Of a stretch of DNA of 64,000 bases, positions 36,028 through 44,846 are shown one piece after another (position 1 is the first letter of the stretch; each line of letters begins with the position of its first letter). Under the pieces are notes generated by a model, which saw only the letters and a list, made by a program, of their open reading frames with translations, ran no database searches and was not told where the DNA came from. The DNA lies in assembly GCF_007860075.1 (NCBI RefSeq), contig NZ_SJPP01000006.1:1-64000 (forward strand), given 5' to 3'. Source of the DNA: Symmachiella macrocystis (GTDB lineage Bacteria; Planctomycetota; Planctomycetia; Planctomycetales; Planctomycetaceae). Position numbers and translations under genes: made by a program.

Positions 36028-36356
36028 CGTGGTAGAATCCCTTCAAATTCAGCGGTTTCCTGGGGGTGTTCAAAACTATTGATACACCGCTGAGACGCTC
36101 GCCGCACCCGGTTGAAGAGCCCAAATGAGCCCTCCCGACGCATTGACCATCGCTGGTCCGCAAAGCCTGCCCAGATTGCCGCCGCAAAATGTCGCGCGGG
36201 CTGTTAACCAACTTCAAAAAAGTTCGAAGAGGGTTGGTTACGTTTCGAGCCACCGTGACGGACTCGAACTTTTGTAAACCCTTGCTACTACTGGGTTTCA
36301 AAAAACAGGTCCAAAGAGCATGGTTACGAAGAGGGTTTGGCACGGGGAGGGGCGAG
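36028..36356. repeat. Long repeat upstream of integrase, copy 1
   Basis: This block matches 61168-61490 nearly base for base, including GGTAGAATCCCTTCA, TTCCTGGGGGTGTTCAAAAC, AAAAAAGTTCGAAGAGGG, TACTACTGGGTTTC and GAGGGTTTGGCACGGGGAGG. It is part of the IS or an adjoining repeat and contains no gene. Confidence 0.8.
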
Positions 36357-36688
36357 GCATTTTGGAGACCGGTTGCGAGGTGGTGGTCCTTAGTAACGAG
36401 GAGTGTGGCCTACCGCTTTCCGATACCGGGGTCGAAATCCTCAATGACTCAAGTGTGGCCATATTGAACGCCTTTCGAGAATTAACGGCGGTAAACCCAA
36501 ATATATCCATATTAGGAAAAACCGCCGTTAGCACCTCACAGCTTGCCACCACGGTCAATATGAAGCCGCGCCGGGTTCGCGAGTACCTCAACGGTCTCGA
36601 ACGCCGTGGTCTAGTGCAAAAGGTGGGTGAACGATCGGGTTGGCACCTAATTGCTACTTTCGCTGAGGAGGTCGCGCCATGCCCGTGA
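36320..36688 (+). CDS. Winged-helix protein at head of phage module
   Basis: The frame opens within the upstream repeat, so the first dozen residues (MVTKRVWHGEGRG) may not be the natural start; GTG or ATG codons further in are possible. The C-terminal half has a winged HTH: VSTSQLATTVNMKPRRVREYLNGLERRGLVQKV, of the kind found in DprA tails and small regulators. Its stop overlaps the next gene by 10 bp behind GAGGAGG, so the two are coupled. It may be the regulator of the module. Confidence 0.6.
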   Translation: MVTKRVWHGEGRGILETGCEVVVLSNEECGLPLSDTGVEILNDSSVAILNAFRELTAVNPNISILGKTAVSTSQLATTVNMKPRRVREYLNGLERRGLVQKVGERSGWHLIATFAEEVAPCP

Positions 36689-38247
36689 GGATGTCCTCAA
36701 CCAGCCGGCAACGGAAGTCAGACCGTGTCCGGGATGCGCTCATCGAGCACTGGCGATTATTGAGTGATCGCGAAATCGCCCTCGCGGTCGGCGTCAGCAA
36801 CCGGACCGTCTCGAACCATCGCAAGCGGCTTGAAGAGGAAGGTCGCATTCTCCTTCGTCCTCAAAGTACACAGTCCGTCGAGGCATGCCTGCACGTAGTG
36901 TGTACTTTGGCGATCTCGCCTGCTCCACTTAACGACCAACTCTACGATCCGGTTGACGAAGCTGAACCATCCTTTCTGGCGTTGGTCGAGGACGTCCGCA
37001 AAAATGGCATTCTGGAGCCCATTGTCGTCAGTGGTGACGGTTACATTCTTTCGGGTCATCGTCGTCATGCGGCAGCACAGTGGCTGGGGCTCGAACGTCT
37101 CCCAGTTCGTATTCGACACGACGTCTCCTATAACGGAGACCAAGACGAATTCCTGCGACTACTGGCTAGTTTCAACCGGCAACGCATCAAAACCACTGCT
37201 GAGCAACTCCGCGAGGAGGTGGCATTGATGTCGGACGTCTCCTGTATTCAGGTTCGCCGGTTCCGACGTGACGCTGCCGCTGTTGAAGGAAACGCGACGG
37301 TGCCACTACGCAAGCGCAAACGCCGCTCAGCGATTCGGGACAAACTGGAACTGCGGGAAGCAATCGTTTCCGTTGTAAACGCCGAGAGACACAACTGGCC
37401 GTTGAGTGATCGATCTGTATTCTACCGCCTACTCAATATCCCTGGATTGGTCCGTAACGACCGCACACGCGTACCCTTTGCCAATACTCCACCCGTCTAC
37501 GACGACGTCACCAATATGCTAACCCGGCTCCGCTTGGACGGTTCGGTGCCATTTGACGCCATCTCCGATGAGACGCGGCCTGTAGTGGTGTGGGACACGC
37601 ATCGCGGTGTGGGGGACTTCGTCCGCCGGGAATGCGATCAATTCTTGACTGGTTATTGGCGTGATCTATTGCAGAGCCAGCCGAATTGGATCGAGTTGCT
37701 CGTTGAGAAAAACACGGTCGCCAGCCAACTCCGTAGCGTCGCTGGCAAATACACGCTCCCCATGACCAGCGGGCGCGGTTACTCGTCGTTGCCGCCCCGC
37801 AAAGAGATGGTCGATCGCTTCAACAAGAGCAGTCGCGAAAAACTTGTGGTTATCGTGGTCAGCGACTTTGACCCAGAAGGCGAAGACATCCCGGCTAGCT
37901 TCGGCATCTCGCTTCGTGACGAATTCGACGTTCCTGCCGACCGACTGCGGATCGTGAAGGCCGCGCTCACTGCCGAACAAGTTCGATCGATGGATCTGCA
38001 CGAAGGTCAGCTCTCGAAGGAGACCTCGTCGCGCTATCGACGGTTTGTAGAAGCCCACGGCGACCGGGCCTGGGAACTGGAATCTCTTACATCCGAGCAA
38101 CTCCGAGAGATCACAGAGGCAGCAATTCGAGGAGTACTTGATCTGGGCGCATTCGAGGCGGAGGTAAACCGCGAACAACGAGAGCAGAGCGAACTGACTG
38201 AGAAGCGACGGCAACTGCGGGAAACGCTGATCGATGACCTCGATTGA
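36679..38247 (+). CDS. HTH-ParB-TOPRIM (Topo VI A/Spo11-like) fusion protein
   Basis: ATG 36679 has GAGGAGG 8 bases upstream. The 522-aa protein has three parts: an N-terminal HTH (LLSDREIALAVGVSNRTVSNHRKRLEEEG, about 28-57), a ParB N-terminal domain (LVEDVRKNGILEPIVVSGDGYILSGHRRHAAAQWLGLERLPVRI), and a C-terminal half with a Spo11/Topo VI A-like look (PLSDRSVFYRLLNIPGL, TSGRGYSSLPPRKEM, and the TOPRIM-type VVIVVSDFDPEGEDI with its DxD pair). The Topo VI A 5Y-CAP tyrosine is not evident. It sits in a coupled phage operon; a role in phage DNA replication or plasmid-like partition is possible. Confidence 0.75.
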   Translation: MPVRMSSTSRQRKSDRVRDALIEHWRLLSDREIALAVGVSNRTVSNHRKRLEEEGRILLRPQSTQSVEACLHVVCTLAISPAPLNDQLYDPVDEAEPSFLALVEDVRKNGILEPIVVSGDGYILSGHRRHAAAQWLGLERLPVRIRHDVSYNGDQDEFLRLLASFNRQRIKTTAEQLREEVALMSDVSCIQVRRFRRDAAAVEGNATVPLRKRKRRSAIRDKLELREAIVSVVNAERHNWPLSDRSVFYRLLNIPGLVRNDRTRVPFANTPPVYDDVTNMLTRLRLDGSVPFDAISDETRPVVVWDTHRGVGDFVRRECDQFLTGYWRDLLQSQPNWIELLVEKNTVASQLRSVAGKYTLPMTSGRGYSSLPPRKEMVDRFNKSSREKLVVIVVSDFDPEGEDIPASFGISLRDEFDVPADRLRIVKAALTAEQVRSMDLHEGQLSKETSSRYRRFVEAHGDRAWELESLTSEQLREITEAAIRGVLDLGAFEAEVNREQREQSELTEKRRQLRETLIDDLD

Positions 38248-38284
38248 GGTTATGTGAACTATTCAATTCTAGGAGACGTTCGTA

Positions 38285-39511
38285 ATGAGAATCTCGCAAC
38301 GAAAATTGACGGAGATCAAACCGTACCAGCAGAACCCACGCGTCAATGATGGCGCGGTGGATGCTGTGGCGGCATCGCTTCGCGAATATGGGTTTCGCCA
38401 GCCGGTCGTGGTGGATGAGGAAGGGATCATTATCTGTGGGCACACCCGTTGGAAGGCGGCGCAGAAATTGGGACTCGAAAAAGTGCCCGTTCACGTCGCT
38501 AAGGACTTGTCGCCCGAGCAGATCAGAGGCTATCGGCTTGCCGATAACCAGACGGCCACATTGGCTGAATGGGACGCGGATCTCCTTTCGCTAGAATTGG
38601 CCGACCTGCAAGCGATGGGGTTCGACCTTGAACTGACCGGTTTCAGCGAGGACGAGTTGGCCAAATGGTCTGGTGGTGAGGTGAAAGAAGGCCTCACCGA
38701 TCCGGATGATGTACCGGAGGTGCCGGACGAGCCAATTACAAAACCCGGCGACCTGTGGCTTTTGGGCAGCCACAGACTTTTTTGCGGTGACTCCACATCA
38801 ATCGAAGATACTTTGCGCGTGATGGACGGTGAGAAAGCCGCGCTTGTCGCGACTGATCCTCCGTATCTCGTTGATTACACCGGTGATCGGCCCAATGAGT
38901 CCGGGAAAGATTGGTCAGATACCTACCGGGAGATCGACATCTCCGATGCGGATGCTTTCTTTACGCAGCTATTCACTTGCGTTCTCGGAGTGGTCGCACC
39001 CAAGGCGGCGATCTACTGTTGGCACGCGCACAAACGGTGCGGTGTGATTCAACGGACCTGGGATCAACTAGGCATTCTAGACAACCAGCAAATTATTTGG
39101 GTTAAGCCGACGCCGGTCTTTGGCCGCGTCTATTGGCACTTCCGGCACGAGCCCTGCATGCTGGGTTGGGTCCGTGGCAGCCAGCCGGATCACGACGGCC
39201 GGCACGAGGTCGATTCAGTCTGGAATGTCGACTGGGAAGGTAAGGCCCGCGTTGTGGGAAATAAACACCCGACCCAGAAACCGGTCGAGCTTTTCGCACG
39301 CCCGATGCGGAAGCACACACGCGCCGGCGATGTCTGTTTCGAGCCGTTCAGTGGCTCCGGTTCACAAATATTGGCAGCGGAACAACTGGGCCGCCGCTGT
39401 TTCGCCATGGAGATCGCACCGACATTTGTGGATGTTGCCGTCGAGCGCTGGGAGCAATTTACGGGCCAGAAGGCGGAGCGAATTCCTGCCACCAAGGAGG
39501 TGAAGGCGTGA
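38285..39511 (+). CDS. ParB-domain DNA methyltransferase, phage type
   Basis: The 408-aa protein starts with a ParB N-terminal domain (LTEIKPYQQNPRVNDGAVDAVAASLREYGFRQPVVVDEEGIIICGHTRW). An adenine/cytosine-N4 methyltransferase follows with the catalytic DPPY (ATDPPYLVDYTGD) and SAM-binding FEPFSGSGSQILAAEQLGRRCFAMEI near the end, i.e. the beta class order. Such fusions are common in prophages, where they modify phage DNA. ATG 38285 is 37 bp after the previous stop; its own stop overlaps the next start (GTGA). Confidence 0.92.
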   Translation: MRISQRKLTEIKPYQQNPRVNDGAVDAVAASLREYGFRQPVVVDEEGIIICGHTRWKAAQKLGLEKVPVHVAKDLSPEQIRGYRLADNQTATLAEWDADLLSLELADLQAMGFDLELTGFSEDELAKWSGGEVKEGLTDPDDVPEVPDEPITKPGDLWLLGSHRLFCGDSTSIEDTLRVMDGEKAALVATDPPYLVDYTGDRPNESGKDWSDTYREIDISDADAFFTQLFTCVLGVVAPKAAIYCWHAHKRCGVIQRTWDQLGILDNQQIIWVKPTPVFGRVYWHFRHEPCMLGWVRGSQPDHDGRHEVDSVWNVDWEGKARVVGNKHPTQKPVELFARPMRKHTRAGDVCFEPFSGSGSQILAAEQLGRRCFAMEIAPTFVDVAVERWEQFTGQKAERIPATKEVKA

Positions 39512-39918
39512 TCTATTTGGCATCACCTTACTCGCATCCGGACGCTATCATTCGCGAGCGCCGGTTTCGTGCAGCGTGCCGTGTGGCGGCGCGGTTGATT
39601 CGTTCCGGTGAAGTGGTGTTTTCGCCGGTAGCGCATGGCCATGCGATTTCGCTGTACGGCGTGCCGACGGATTGGTCGTTTTGGGAAGCACACGACCGCC
39701 GGTTCTTGGAACTGTGTGATGAGGTGGTCGTGCTCATGCTGGCTGGCTGGCTGGCGAGTGTGGGCGTTGCGGCGGAAATCGAGACCGCGAAGGAGCAGAA
39801 CAAACCCGTGCGCTACCTCGATGCGGGGTCGCTAGCCAACGTCGGGCATGGCGGGATCAGCCGGAGCGACCGGATGGGGCAGATTCACCAACGTGGCGAT
39901 GGAGAACGAGCAGGATGA
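39508..39918 (+). CDS. DUF1937 family protein
   Basis: GTG 39508 overlaps the methyltransferase stop by 4 bases and follows AAGGAGGTGA. The 136-aa product begins MIYLASPYSHPDAIIRERRFRAACRVAARLIRSG with FSPVAHGHAISLYG and WSFWEAHDRRFLELCDEVVVLML, the conserved core of DUF1937, which has a nucleoside-deoxyribosyltransferase-like fold. It is typical phage cargo; the substrate is unknown. The last 25 residues (after YLDAG) look unconserved. Confidence 0.85.
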   Translation: MIYLASPYSHPDAIIRERRFRAACRVAARLIRSGEVVFSPVAHGHAISLYGVPTDWSFWEAHDRRFLELCDEVVVLMLAGWLASVGVAAEIETAKEQNKPVRYLDAGSLANVGHGGISRSDRMGQIHQRGDGERAG

Positions 39919-40106
39919 AAAAGCGAGAAGATAAAATTGCGACATCGGATCTGCAGCGTGGCCTGCAGTGCGGTGCCTGCGGCCATCGGCGTTTACGTGT
40001 GATCTACACGCGAGCCGCAAAAGGCGAAAGGTTGGTGCGGCGACGGGAATGCCGGAATTGTGGCGAGCGTGTTACGACTTGGGAGCGGGTAGCAGGAAGT
40101 GGTTAA
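39915..40106 (+). CDS. Small zinc-ribbon protein, phage type
   Basis: ATG 39915 overlaps the DUF1937 stop (ATGA). The 63-aa protein has CGACGHRRLRVIYTRAAKG and RRRECRNCGERVTTWERV, a CxxC/CxxC zinc ribbon like the N-terminal half of NrdR. It closes the coupled operon. A truncated relative forms the start of the chimera at 24636. Confidence 0.8.
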   Translation: MKKREDKIATSDLQRGLQCGACGHRRLRVIYTRAAKGERLVRRRECRNCGERVTTWERVAGSG

Positions 40107-40820
40107 TCCTGTCAGGTAGCACTTCGGATAGAGGTCATTGTACCCGAGCCGAAATCGTCATTTTTCGCGCTGTTGATTTTTGTGGAGGCATTCGAAGGTA
40201 GCGTTTAGCCCGCTCAGGACACGCCCTCATTCGTCACAAAGCTGGTGGTTGAATTGGGGATTCGAGGCGATTGCCAAGTTGTCGTCGATGTAGTGGCGGA
40301 ACTGCAGAAGTCTCCTTCACCGCCTGCAGTTGGACAAAACACTAAGCTGGGCAGGTTTGTCCAATTTCTGTCAGTTTGAGACACCGCGATTTGCGTTCGG
40401 TGGATGTGTCCGACGTACGTTATGGATTCAGTGTCACCGCCTATTAAAGCCAGAACACGGTCGACTATTGACCTTCCCAATTGATGTATGAGTTGGCGGA
40501 GCGAGTTTTTCAGCACCTGGTGTAATTCTGAATGTTGCCTGTGGCTGAACGACAGAATGTAACAGGTCGCCACCCATCGCCAGGTAGCCTGCGTCTGGGG
40601 GGCGAGCGTTCCAGAACGGCTTGCTTCAAATCTTCGTCATTGAGAAAAGCGTCAGCAGGCTTAGAGCTGCCGCACGGGAGAAAAATAATTCACCTGTTCT
40701 AAGAAACCAAGACCCGATTTTGGCATTGAGTACCTCGCGATCAGACAATCGGAATAACTCTGGCTTCTTCGCACGATGCAGCATGAAGGAAATGATACTT
40801 CGTCCGAGAATTTCAGACCT
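40107..40820. other. 713-bp stretch without a supported gene
   Basis: A minus-strand frame at 40214-40573 would encode 119 aa, but it has no recognisable domain or ribosome site. Another short frame at 40661-40870 is equally unsupported. The stretch separates the phage module from the host-like block and may contain the module's right boundary. Confidence 0.45.
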
Positions 40821-41309
40821 TTAGATTTGCAGTCCAGGTAGCGGCACAGGCTGGTCCGACGGAGCGACATGATCGACGGGAGGTGATTCGGTAATTCGTT
40901 TCGCTGATTCGCGGGCAGCTTTCAGATTGCAGTCTTCGAACAGGACCGAATTTGAACCCGGACGCAGCAGTTCGGCCGCTCGTGATGCATGACGGATCGC
41001 GCCGGTGGAATTGCCCTCGCGACATTTGACGGCACTGGCTGCGAGCTTGATCATCCCTTTCATTGTAAGTGCTTCTTCCGAGGTTCGCCCGAGTTCCAGC
41101 CATAAGTGTTCCCAGGCTTCGTGGGATTCCCAGTAATAGCCGTGTTCGAACAACCGCCTCCCCCACTGCAGATGATCCTGCTGAGACCACGTCTCGGGTA
41201 GGCTGATCTGCTGCATGTGTCCATCCGGATCAGAGACCGGGTGAGGCGCGTAGCCTGGCACGTAAGTGTACGGCGGGAGATCAGGGAAATTAGTCTGAAG
41301 TTCACGCAT
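40821..41309 (-). CDS. DUF309 family protein
   Basis: This 162-aa protein contains LFEHGYYWESHEAWEHLWLELGR followed by a hydrophobic helix (MKGMIKLAASAVKCREGN) and ARRAAEL-like helix (AIRHASRAAELL), the core of DUF309, a small all-helical family of unknown function. The first 40 residues (TNFPDLPPYTYVPGYAPHPVSDPDG) form a proline-rich lead. It stands alone on the minus strand. Confidence 0.85.
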   Translation of the reverse strand: MRELQTNFPDLPPYTYVPGYAPHPVSDPDGHMQQISLPETWSQQDHLQWGRRLFEHGYYWESHEAWEHLWLELGRTSEEALTMKGMIKLAASAVKCREGNSTGAIRHASRAAELLRPGSNSVLFEDCNLKAARESAKRITESPPVDHVAPSDQPVPLPGLQI

Positions 41310-41571
41310 GGCTCAGAGAGTTAAGGTGACGCACCGGCGTGTCGGCAGTCGACGAGTTGCTGCAGCCACGCGTACACTTCATCACGGTGAGACCAGAAAT
41401 CAGATGACGTATTTCGTCGAGTGTTTCCTTTGTGTGACGCGAAGTTATCGGAATGACCCAGTCGTGTCTACCGTGAACCGCAGGACTTCGCCTCCAGTGG
41501 AGTGCTCCAGAAATCGCGACAATATTGGGCCGAGTGGCCAAGTAAAGGGACGTTGCCCAAGCCTACGCCTA
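41310..41571. other. Intergenic stretch without a supported gene
   Basis: Short frames on both strands lack motifs. Its left end should hold the DUF309 promoter. Confidence 0.4.
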
Positions 41572-41612
41572 ACAACAAAACGCCCCGCCGTGGCGAATGT
41601 AGGGCGTCTGTG
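41572..41612 (-). terminator. Likely terminator after the H1-like pseudogene
   Basis: On the minus strand a GC-rich hairpin (GCCCTACATTCGCCACGGCGGGGC) runs into GTTTTGTTGTT. The equivalent hairpin follows the intact paralogue at 44411-44446. Confidence 0.5.
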
Positions 41613-41637
41613 GCGATCTGGGTAGGGATCGGGGCTA

Positions 41638-41945
41638 TTAGTTGATCGCGAAGTGGCCGCGGTCAGTTTTCGTGAACCGGTCTTCCTTTCCCTTGGTTTG
41701 AATCTCGCGGAGGATAGCGGCGTAAAGTGTGGCGTGCGACGTCTTGCCGCTGGGGCTGGTCCAATAGCCCTTCGCCGCCGCATCGAGAGCGCTCATTTTC
41801 TCTTCGTCCGTTTTGCGGGGGATTTCTTGGTGGCGTTTATTTTGGTCTTCGTTGGTTTGGGAGCCGCATTCTTCACCGTTGCCTGTTTCCGCGTTGTGGC
41901 CTTCTTGGTCGTTGCCTTCTTCGCCGTGGTTTTCTTCGTGGCCAG
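41638..41945 (-). pseudogene. Decayed H1-like/HARE-HTH basic protein
   Basis: The frame matches the paralogue at 44475-44846 but the start ATG is CTG (41945). The basic tail ends in a stop (KRTKRK) and the conserved part resumes in another frame ([11 protein letters not shown]). About 24 codons of the domain (VLGETKEPLNARGMIERMAAK) are deleted, joining AAAK directly to GYW. The domain end ([33 protein letters not shown]) is still readable. Start loss, frameshift and deletion together argue for a pseudogene. Confidence 0.8.
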
Positions 41946-42077
41946 CGTGTCGTCCCTTTCGAGTTTCGGGGTTCGTGTCAAGTCGTATTTATTCGGTCCG
42001 TCAAGTCCGGTACAATTTCTTCCTGAGCGGAGCGTTTGCGATCGTTGAGTTTTGGCCGTGTATGCGGAGGATGCAAG

Positions 42078-43013
42078 GTGAGTGTGTTCAAAGAAGGAAC
42101 CAATGTTTGGACGCAGCCGGGCCCGGCGAAGGCATACTATGACCGTGTCTGTCAGCTGCCTCAACTGCGCGACGTACTGATTGCCAAAATACGCGACTCG
42201 TGGGGAAACCCTGCGCACTCAGGATTGGAACTCTTCCCAGAGGTTTCACGCGAAGAGACCACCCTGCGCGGCTTGGACGGCAACGATGTGTCGGTCACAC
42301 GTTTTACGCCGCCAAATGTTGGGACCGGCACATGGGTTTATCTGCACGGCGGTGCCTGGATTTCGCCTATCTCGGGAAAGCATCTGGCCTGGGCAAAGCG
42401 AATGGCTGCCTTAACTCGGTGGACGGTAATTGCAGTGAACTATCGCCTGGGGCCAGAGGACCCATTCCCCGCCGCACTGCACGACGTGATTGGTGTTGTA
42501 CAACACTGTCAGAAGAATGGCAGTGGACCGGTTGTCGTGGGTGGCGATTCCGCTGGCGGCAACCTTGGACCCGCAGCAGCGTTTTACGCGGCGGATCATG
42601 ATCTACAGGCGCCTGAGGCCGTGCTCGCCCTGTGCCCTGCGACGAACATGGTCTATGAAGAAGTGCCCGGTTTTGTCGAGTCCGCCTGGAATCACCCAAT
42701 TCAGGATTTGACGCTTTTCGGTTTCGGGCGGTCGTGCTACGTGCCGCGCATTGAGGATTGGCGCCACCCCTATGTAAGCCCTGTCTATGGCGACCTGTCT
42801 CGTTTGCCACCGCTGATGGTCGTGATTGGCGAGCAAGATGCGATGTGTGAAGACAATCGGATCTTTGTCGACCGTGCCCGTGCCGCAGGCGCCCACGTCG
42901 AGGATCACGTCTATGCCGCCATGCCGCACAGTTTCTTTATGCAGGACGAACTGATCCCAGAGGCGTCCGCCCAAGCCAACGCTGACATTGCGGCGTTTCT
43001 GGCCCGGCTATAA
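42078..43013 (+). CDS. Alpha/beta hydrolase of hormone-sensitive-lipase type
   Basis: GTG 42078 follows GCGGAGGATGCAAG with good spacing; the frame is open 14 codons further up. The 311-aa protein has the oxyanion motif YLHGGAW, the nucleophile VVGGDSAGGNLG, the acid in IGEQDAMCEDN and the His in MPHSFFM, the full triad of HSL-family esterases (PF07859). It is cytoplasmic with unknown ester substrate. Its 3' end overlaps the convergent kinase-like gene by 6 bp. Confidence 0.92.
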   Translation: MSVFKEGTNVWTQPGPAKAYYDRVCQLPQLRDVLIAKIRDSWGNPAHSGLELFPEVSREETTLRGLDGNDVSVTRFTPPNVGTGTWVYLHGGAWISPISGKHLAWAKRMAALTRWTVIAVNYRLGPEDPFPAALHDVIGVVQHCQKNGSGPVVVGGDSAGGNLGPAAAFYAADHDLQAPEAVLALCPATNMVYEEVPGFVESAWNHPIQDLTLFGFGRSCYVPRIEDWRHPYVSPVYGDLSRLPPLMVVIGEQDAMCEDNRIFVDRARAAGAHVEDHVYAAMPHSFFMQDELIPEASAQANADIAAFLARL

Positions 43014-44039
43014 CTGGCTAAGGTCGACTTGCAGTTTGTGGCCGTCAAGCCAGAGTTGCTCGATCCACGTTAGGCTTTCTGTTACGGGCGGTTGTGGATC
43101 GCCCATCGCGATCTGCCAATGTTCCACGGCTGGCACCATGATGATGTAGTTGAGAATTGTACGTAGTAAGATCATGTCTCCAACCGTGTCTAACTGTTCG
43201 CGGTCGAAAGTGTATTCGTCGCGGTAGCCCTGTACCATCATTGCCAGGACATGTCCGGCCAACTCGGAGCTAGTGTGCGGGACTCGGAGACTTGGATAGT
43301 AGTAGTGCGAAAAGAGCAGGACGGCGAAGTCCATCGTCCGCCAGCCGTAACAGCCAAGGTCGAAATCGATGATCTGTATCTCGCCATCCTCGACAAGAAA
43401 ATTCCCCGAGTGAAGGTCTCGATGGACCAGTCCATAGTGACGAGACGGTGTCGGTCGCCCGCGCAATTCATCTATGAAAGCTTGCATTGCGTCGGCAACT
43501 TGCGGGTTGAAGGCTGAGGGAAGAGGATCAGGAAACTGCCCGAGTTTGCTCTCGTACCAATGCCAGCGATTACGGTCGGCAGGTAATTGCAACTCGTCCG
43601 AAACTCGATGGATGCGGCCGGTCTCGCGGCCAAGTTTTAGAAAGAGTTCGTCGTTCCACTGTGCATCGTTCGCCGGGTCGAGTTGCTGCCCCCTGAAACG
43701 CTTGAAGCAACAGACGTGCATTGTGCCCACGTCCAGTTCGATTGTCTCAAGCAGTTCTCCGCCGCGTGAAGGAATCGGTGTCGTGACCGTGCAGCCATGG
43801 TGGATCAAGTGATCGAGCCAGAGCAATTCTCCCAACACCTCGCCTCGACTGCGCAGGGCACCGTCGCTGATGCGGATAATCACCGGGTCACCGTTCACGA
43901 ACTCCGTGGCAAACACATGATTGACACCGTCGCGGACTAACTCCGTCTTACCGGGAACCAGTCCCCAGTGATCAACACATTGTGCAAGGGCATCGTGATA
44001 GGGCGAAGTGTCTCCTACTGGTAAGTGATTGGGGTCCAC
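43008..44039 (-). CDS. APH-type kinase (SrkA/YihE-like)
   Basis: This 343-aa protein carries the phosphotransferase catalytic loop YGLVHRDLHSGNFLVEDGEIQIIDFDLGCYGWRTMDFAVLLFSHYY, typical of the aminoglycoside-phosphotransferase superfamily. The N-terminal lobe has FVNGDPVIIRISDG and ELLWLDHLIHHGCTVTTPI. Related proteins include stress-response kinase SrkA and fructosamine/homoserine kinases. The substrate is unknown; antibiotic resistance is not implied. Confidence 0.85.
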   Translation of the reverse strand: MDPNHLPVGDTSPYHDALAQCVDHWGLVPGKTELVRDGVNHVFATEFVNGDPVIIRISDGALRSRGEVLGELLWLDHLIHHGCTVTTPIPSRGGELLETIELDVGTMHVCCFKRFRGQQLDPANDAQWNDELFLKLGRETGRIHRVSDELQLPADRNRWHWYESKLGQFPDPLPSAFNPQVADAMQAFIDELRGRPTPSRHYGLVHRDLHSGNFLVEDGEIQIIDFDLGCYGWRTMDFAVLLFSHYYYPSLRVPHTSSELAGHVLAMMVQGYRDEYTFDREQLDTVGDMILLRTILNYIIMVPAVEHWQIAMGDPQPPVTESLTWIEQLWLDGHKLQVDLSQL

Positions 44040-44410
44040 GATTTGCTACCCGAATGCCTCTGTTGGAATGTTTCTTGTTCTGATACCGATCATAAATTGA
44101 AGCAGCCGGTTTTGGAAGATCGCATCGATACTCTTTGTCGTTACAACTCTTCGCCCGTCGGTGAAATCTTCCGACCCCGGTTAGTAGGATGCAATTTGGT
44201 GTTTCGGTCGCCCTGACCTGTGATAGGGGCATCGACCAGTCTAGATGCCTAGGAATAAGCGTTACTGGTCGGCAACGCGAGTTGCTGGGATGACCACGTT
44301 GATCGCGACCGAACCTCGCCGGAGATTGCCCTTCGTGCAGTCTGCGTTCCAAAAGACTACAACGTTGGTTCGTACGCCGACTGATGCGGAGGTTTGGCGA
44401 AAACTACCAC
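44040..44410. other. 370-bp stretch without a supported gene
   Basis: No open frame here has a recognisable motif. It lies between the kinase-like gene start and the terminator of the H1-like gene. Confidence 0.4.
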
Positions 44411-44446
44411 AAACAACAAAAAGCCCCGACGTGGTGAACGTGGGGC
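44411..44446 (-). terminator. Rho-independent terminator of H1-like gene
   Basis: Read on the minus strand, GCCCC-ACGTTCACCACGT-CGGGGC forms a hairpin followed by TTTTTGTTGTTTG, about 30 bp after the stop codon at 44475. Confidence 0.7.
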
Positions 44447-44474
44447 GTGCGAGGCGATCTGAGCCGGGATCGGG

Positions 44475-44846
44475 CTATTTAATGAGCGCGAAGTGCCCGC
44501 GATCAGTCTTGGCGAAACGGGCCTCCTTCCCCTTGGTCTGGATCTCGCGGAGGATAGCCGCGTAGAGCGTAGCGTGTGGCGTCTTGCCACCCGGGCTGAT
44601 CCAATAGCCCTTCGCCGCCATCCGTTCGATCATCCCCCTGGCATTGAGCGGTTCCTTCGTTTCGCCGAGGACCTTCGCCGCCGCGTCCAGGGCGCTCAGT
44701 TTCTTGACGCCCGTTTTGGCAGCGACCTTCTTGGCGGCGGGTTTCTTCGTCGCTGCCTTGGCGGGAGCCTTCTTCGCCGTAGCCTGTTTCCGCGTCGCGG
44801 TCTTCTTTGTCGTCGCCTTCTTCGCCGTGGTTTTCTTCGTGGCCAT
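44475..44846 (-). CDS. Histone H1-like basic protein with HARE-HTH domain
   Basis: The 123-aa protein has a basic Lys/Ala/Thr-rich tail of about 48 residues ([20 protein letters not shown]...) followed by a winged-helix domain ([56 protein letters not shown]), the HARE-HTH pattern. It probably binds DNA as a nucleoid protein. Upstream GGGACG serves as ribosome site. A decayed paralogue lies at 41638-41945, with the same upstream and terminator sequences, and fragments of a relative lie at 23118. The pair brackets the hydrolase and kinase genes. Confidence 0.88.
   Translation of the reverse strand: MATKKTTAKKATTKKTATRKQATAKKAPAKAATKKPAAKKVAAKTGVKKLSALDAAAKVLGETKEPLNARGMIERMAAKGYWISPGGKTPHATLYAAILREIQTKGKEARFAKTDRGHFALIK

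Larger units (their letters stand above)
34640..36360 (-). mobile_element. DDE-integrase insertion sequence with long 5' region
   Basis: The element holds the integrase gene at 34969-36027. Upstream of the gene, 36028-36356 is repeated almost unchanged at 61168-61490. Downstream, 34640-34890 is repeated as worn copies at 5116-5400 and 60815-61060. A second C-terminal remnant (IVRRERLGGLIQWYERAA, stop at 34824) lies just after the intact gene, so the right end may be composite. No short terminal inverted repeat or target duplication was defined by eye. Confidence 0.65.

Noticed and set aside
43008-44039. Aminoglycoside resistance gene
   Set aside because: Only the general phosphotransferase fold is seen; the sequence resembles SrkA-like kinases at least as well, and no resistance context exists.
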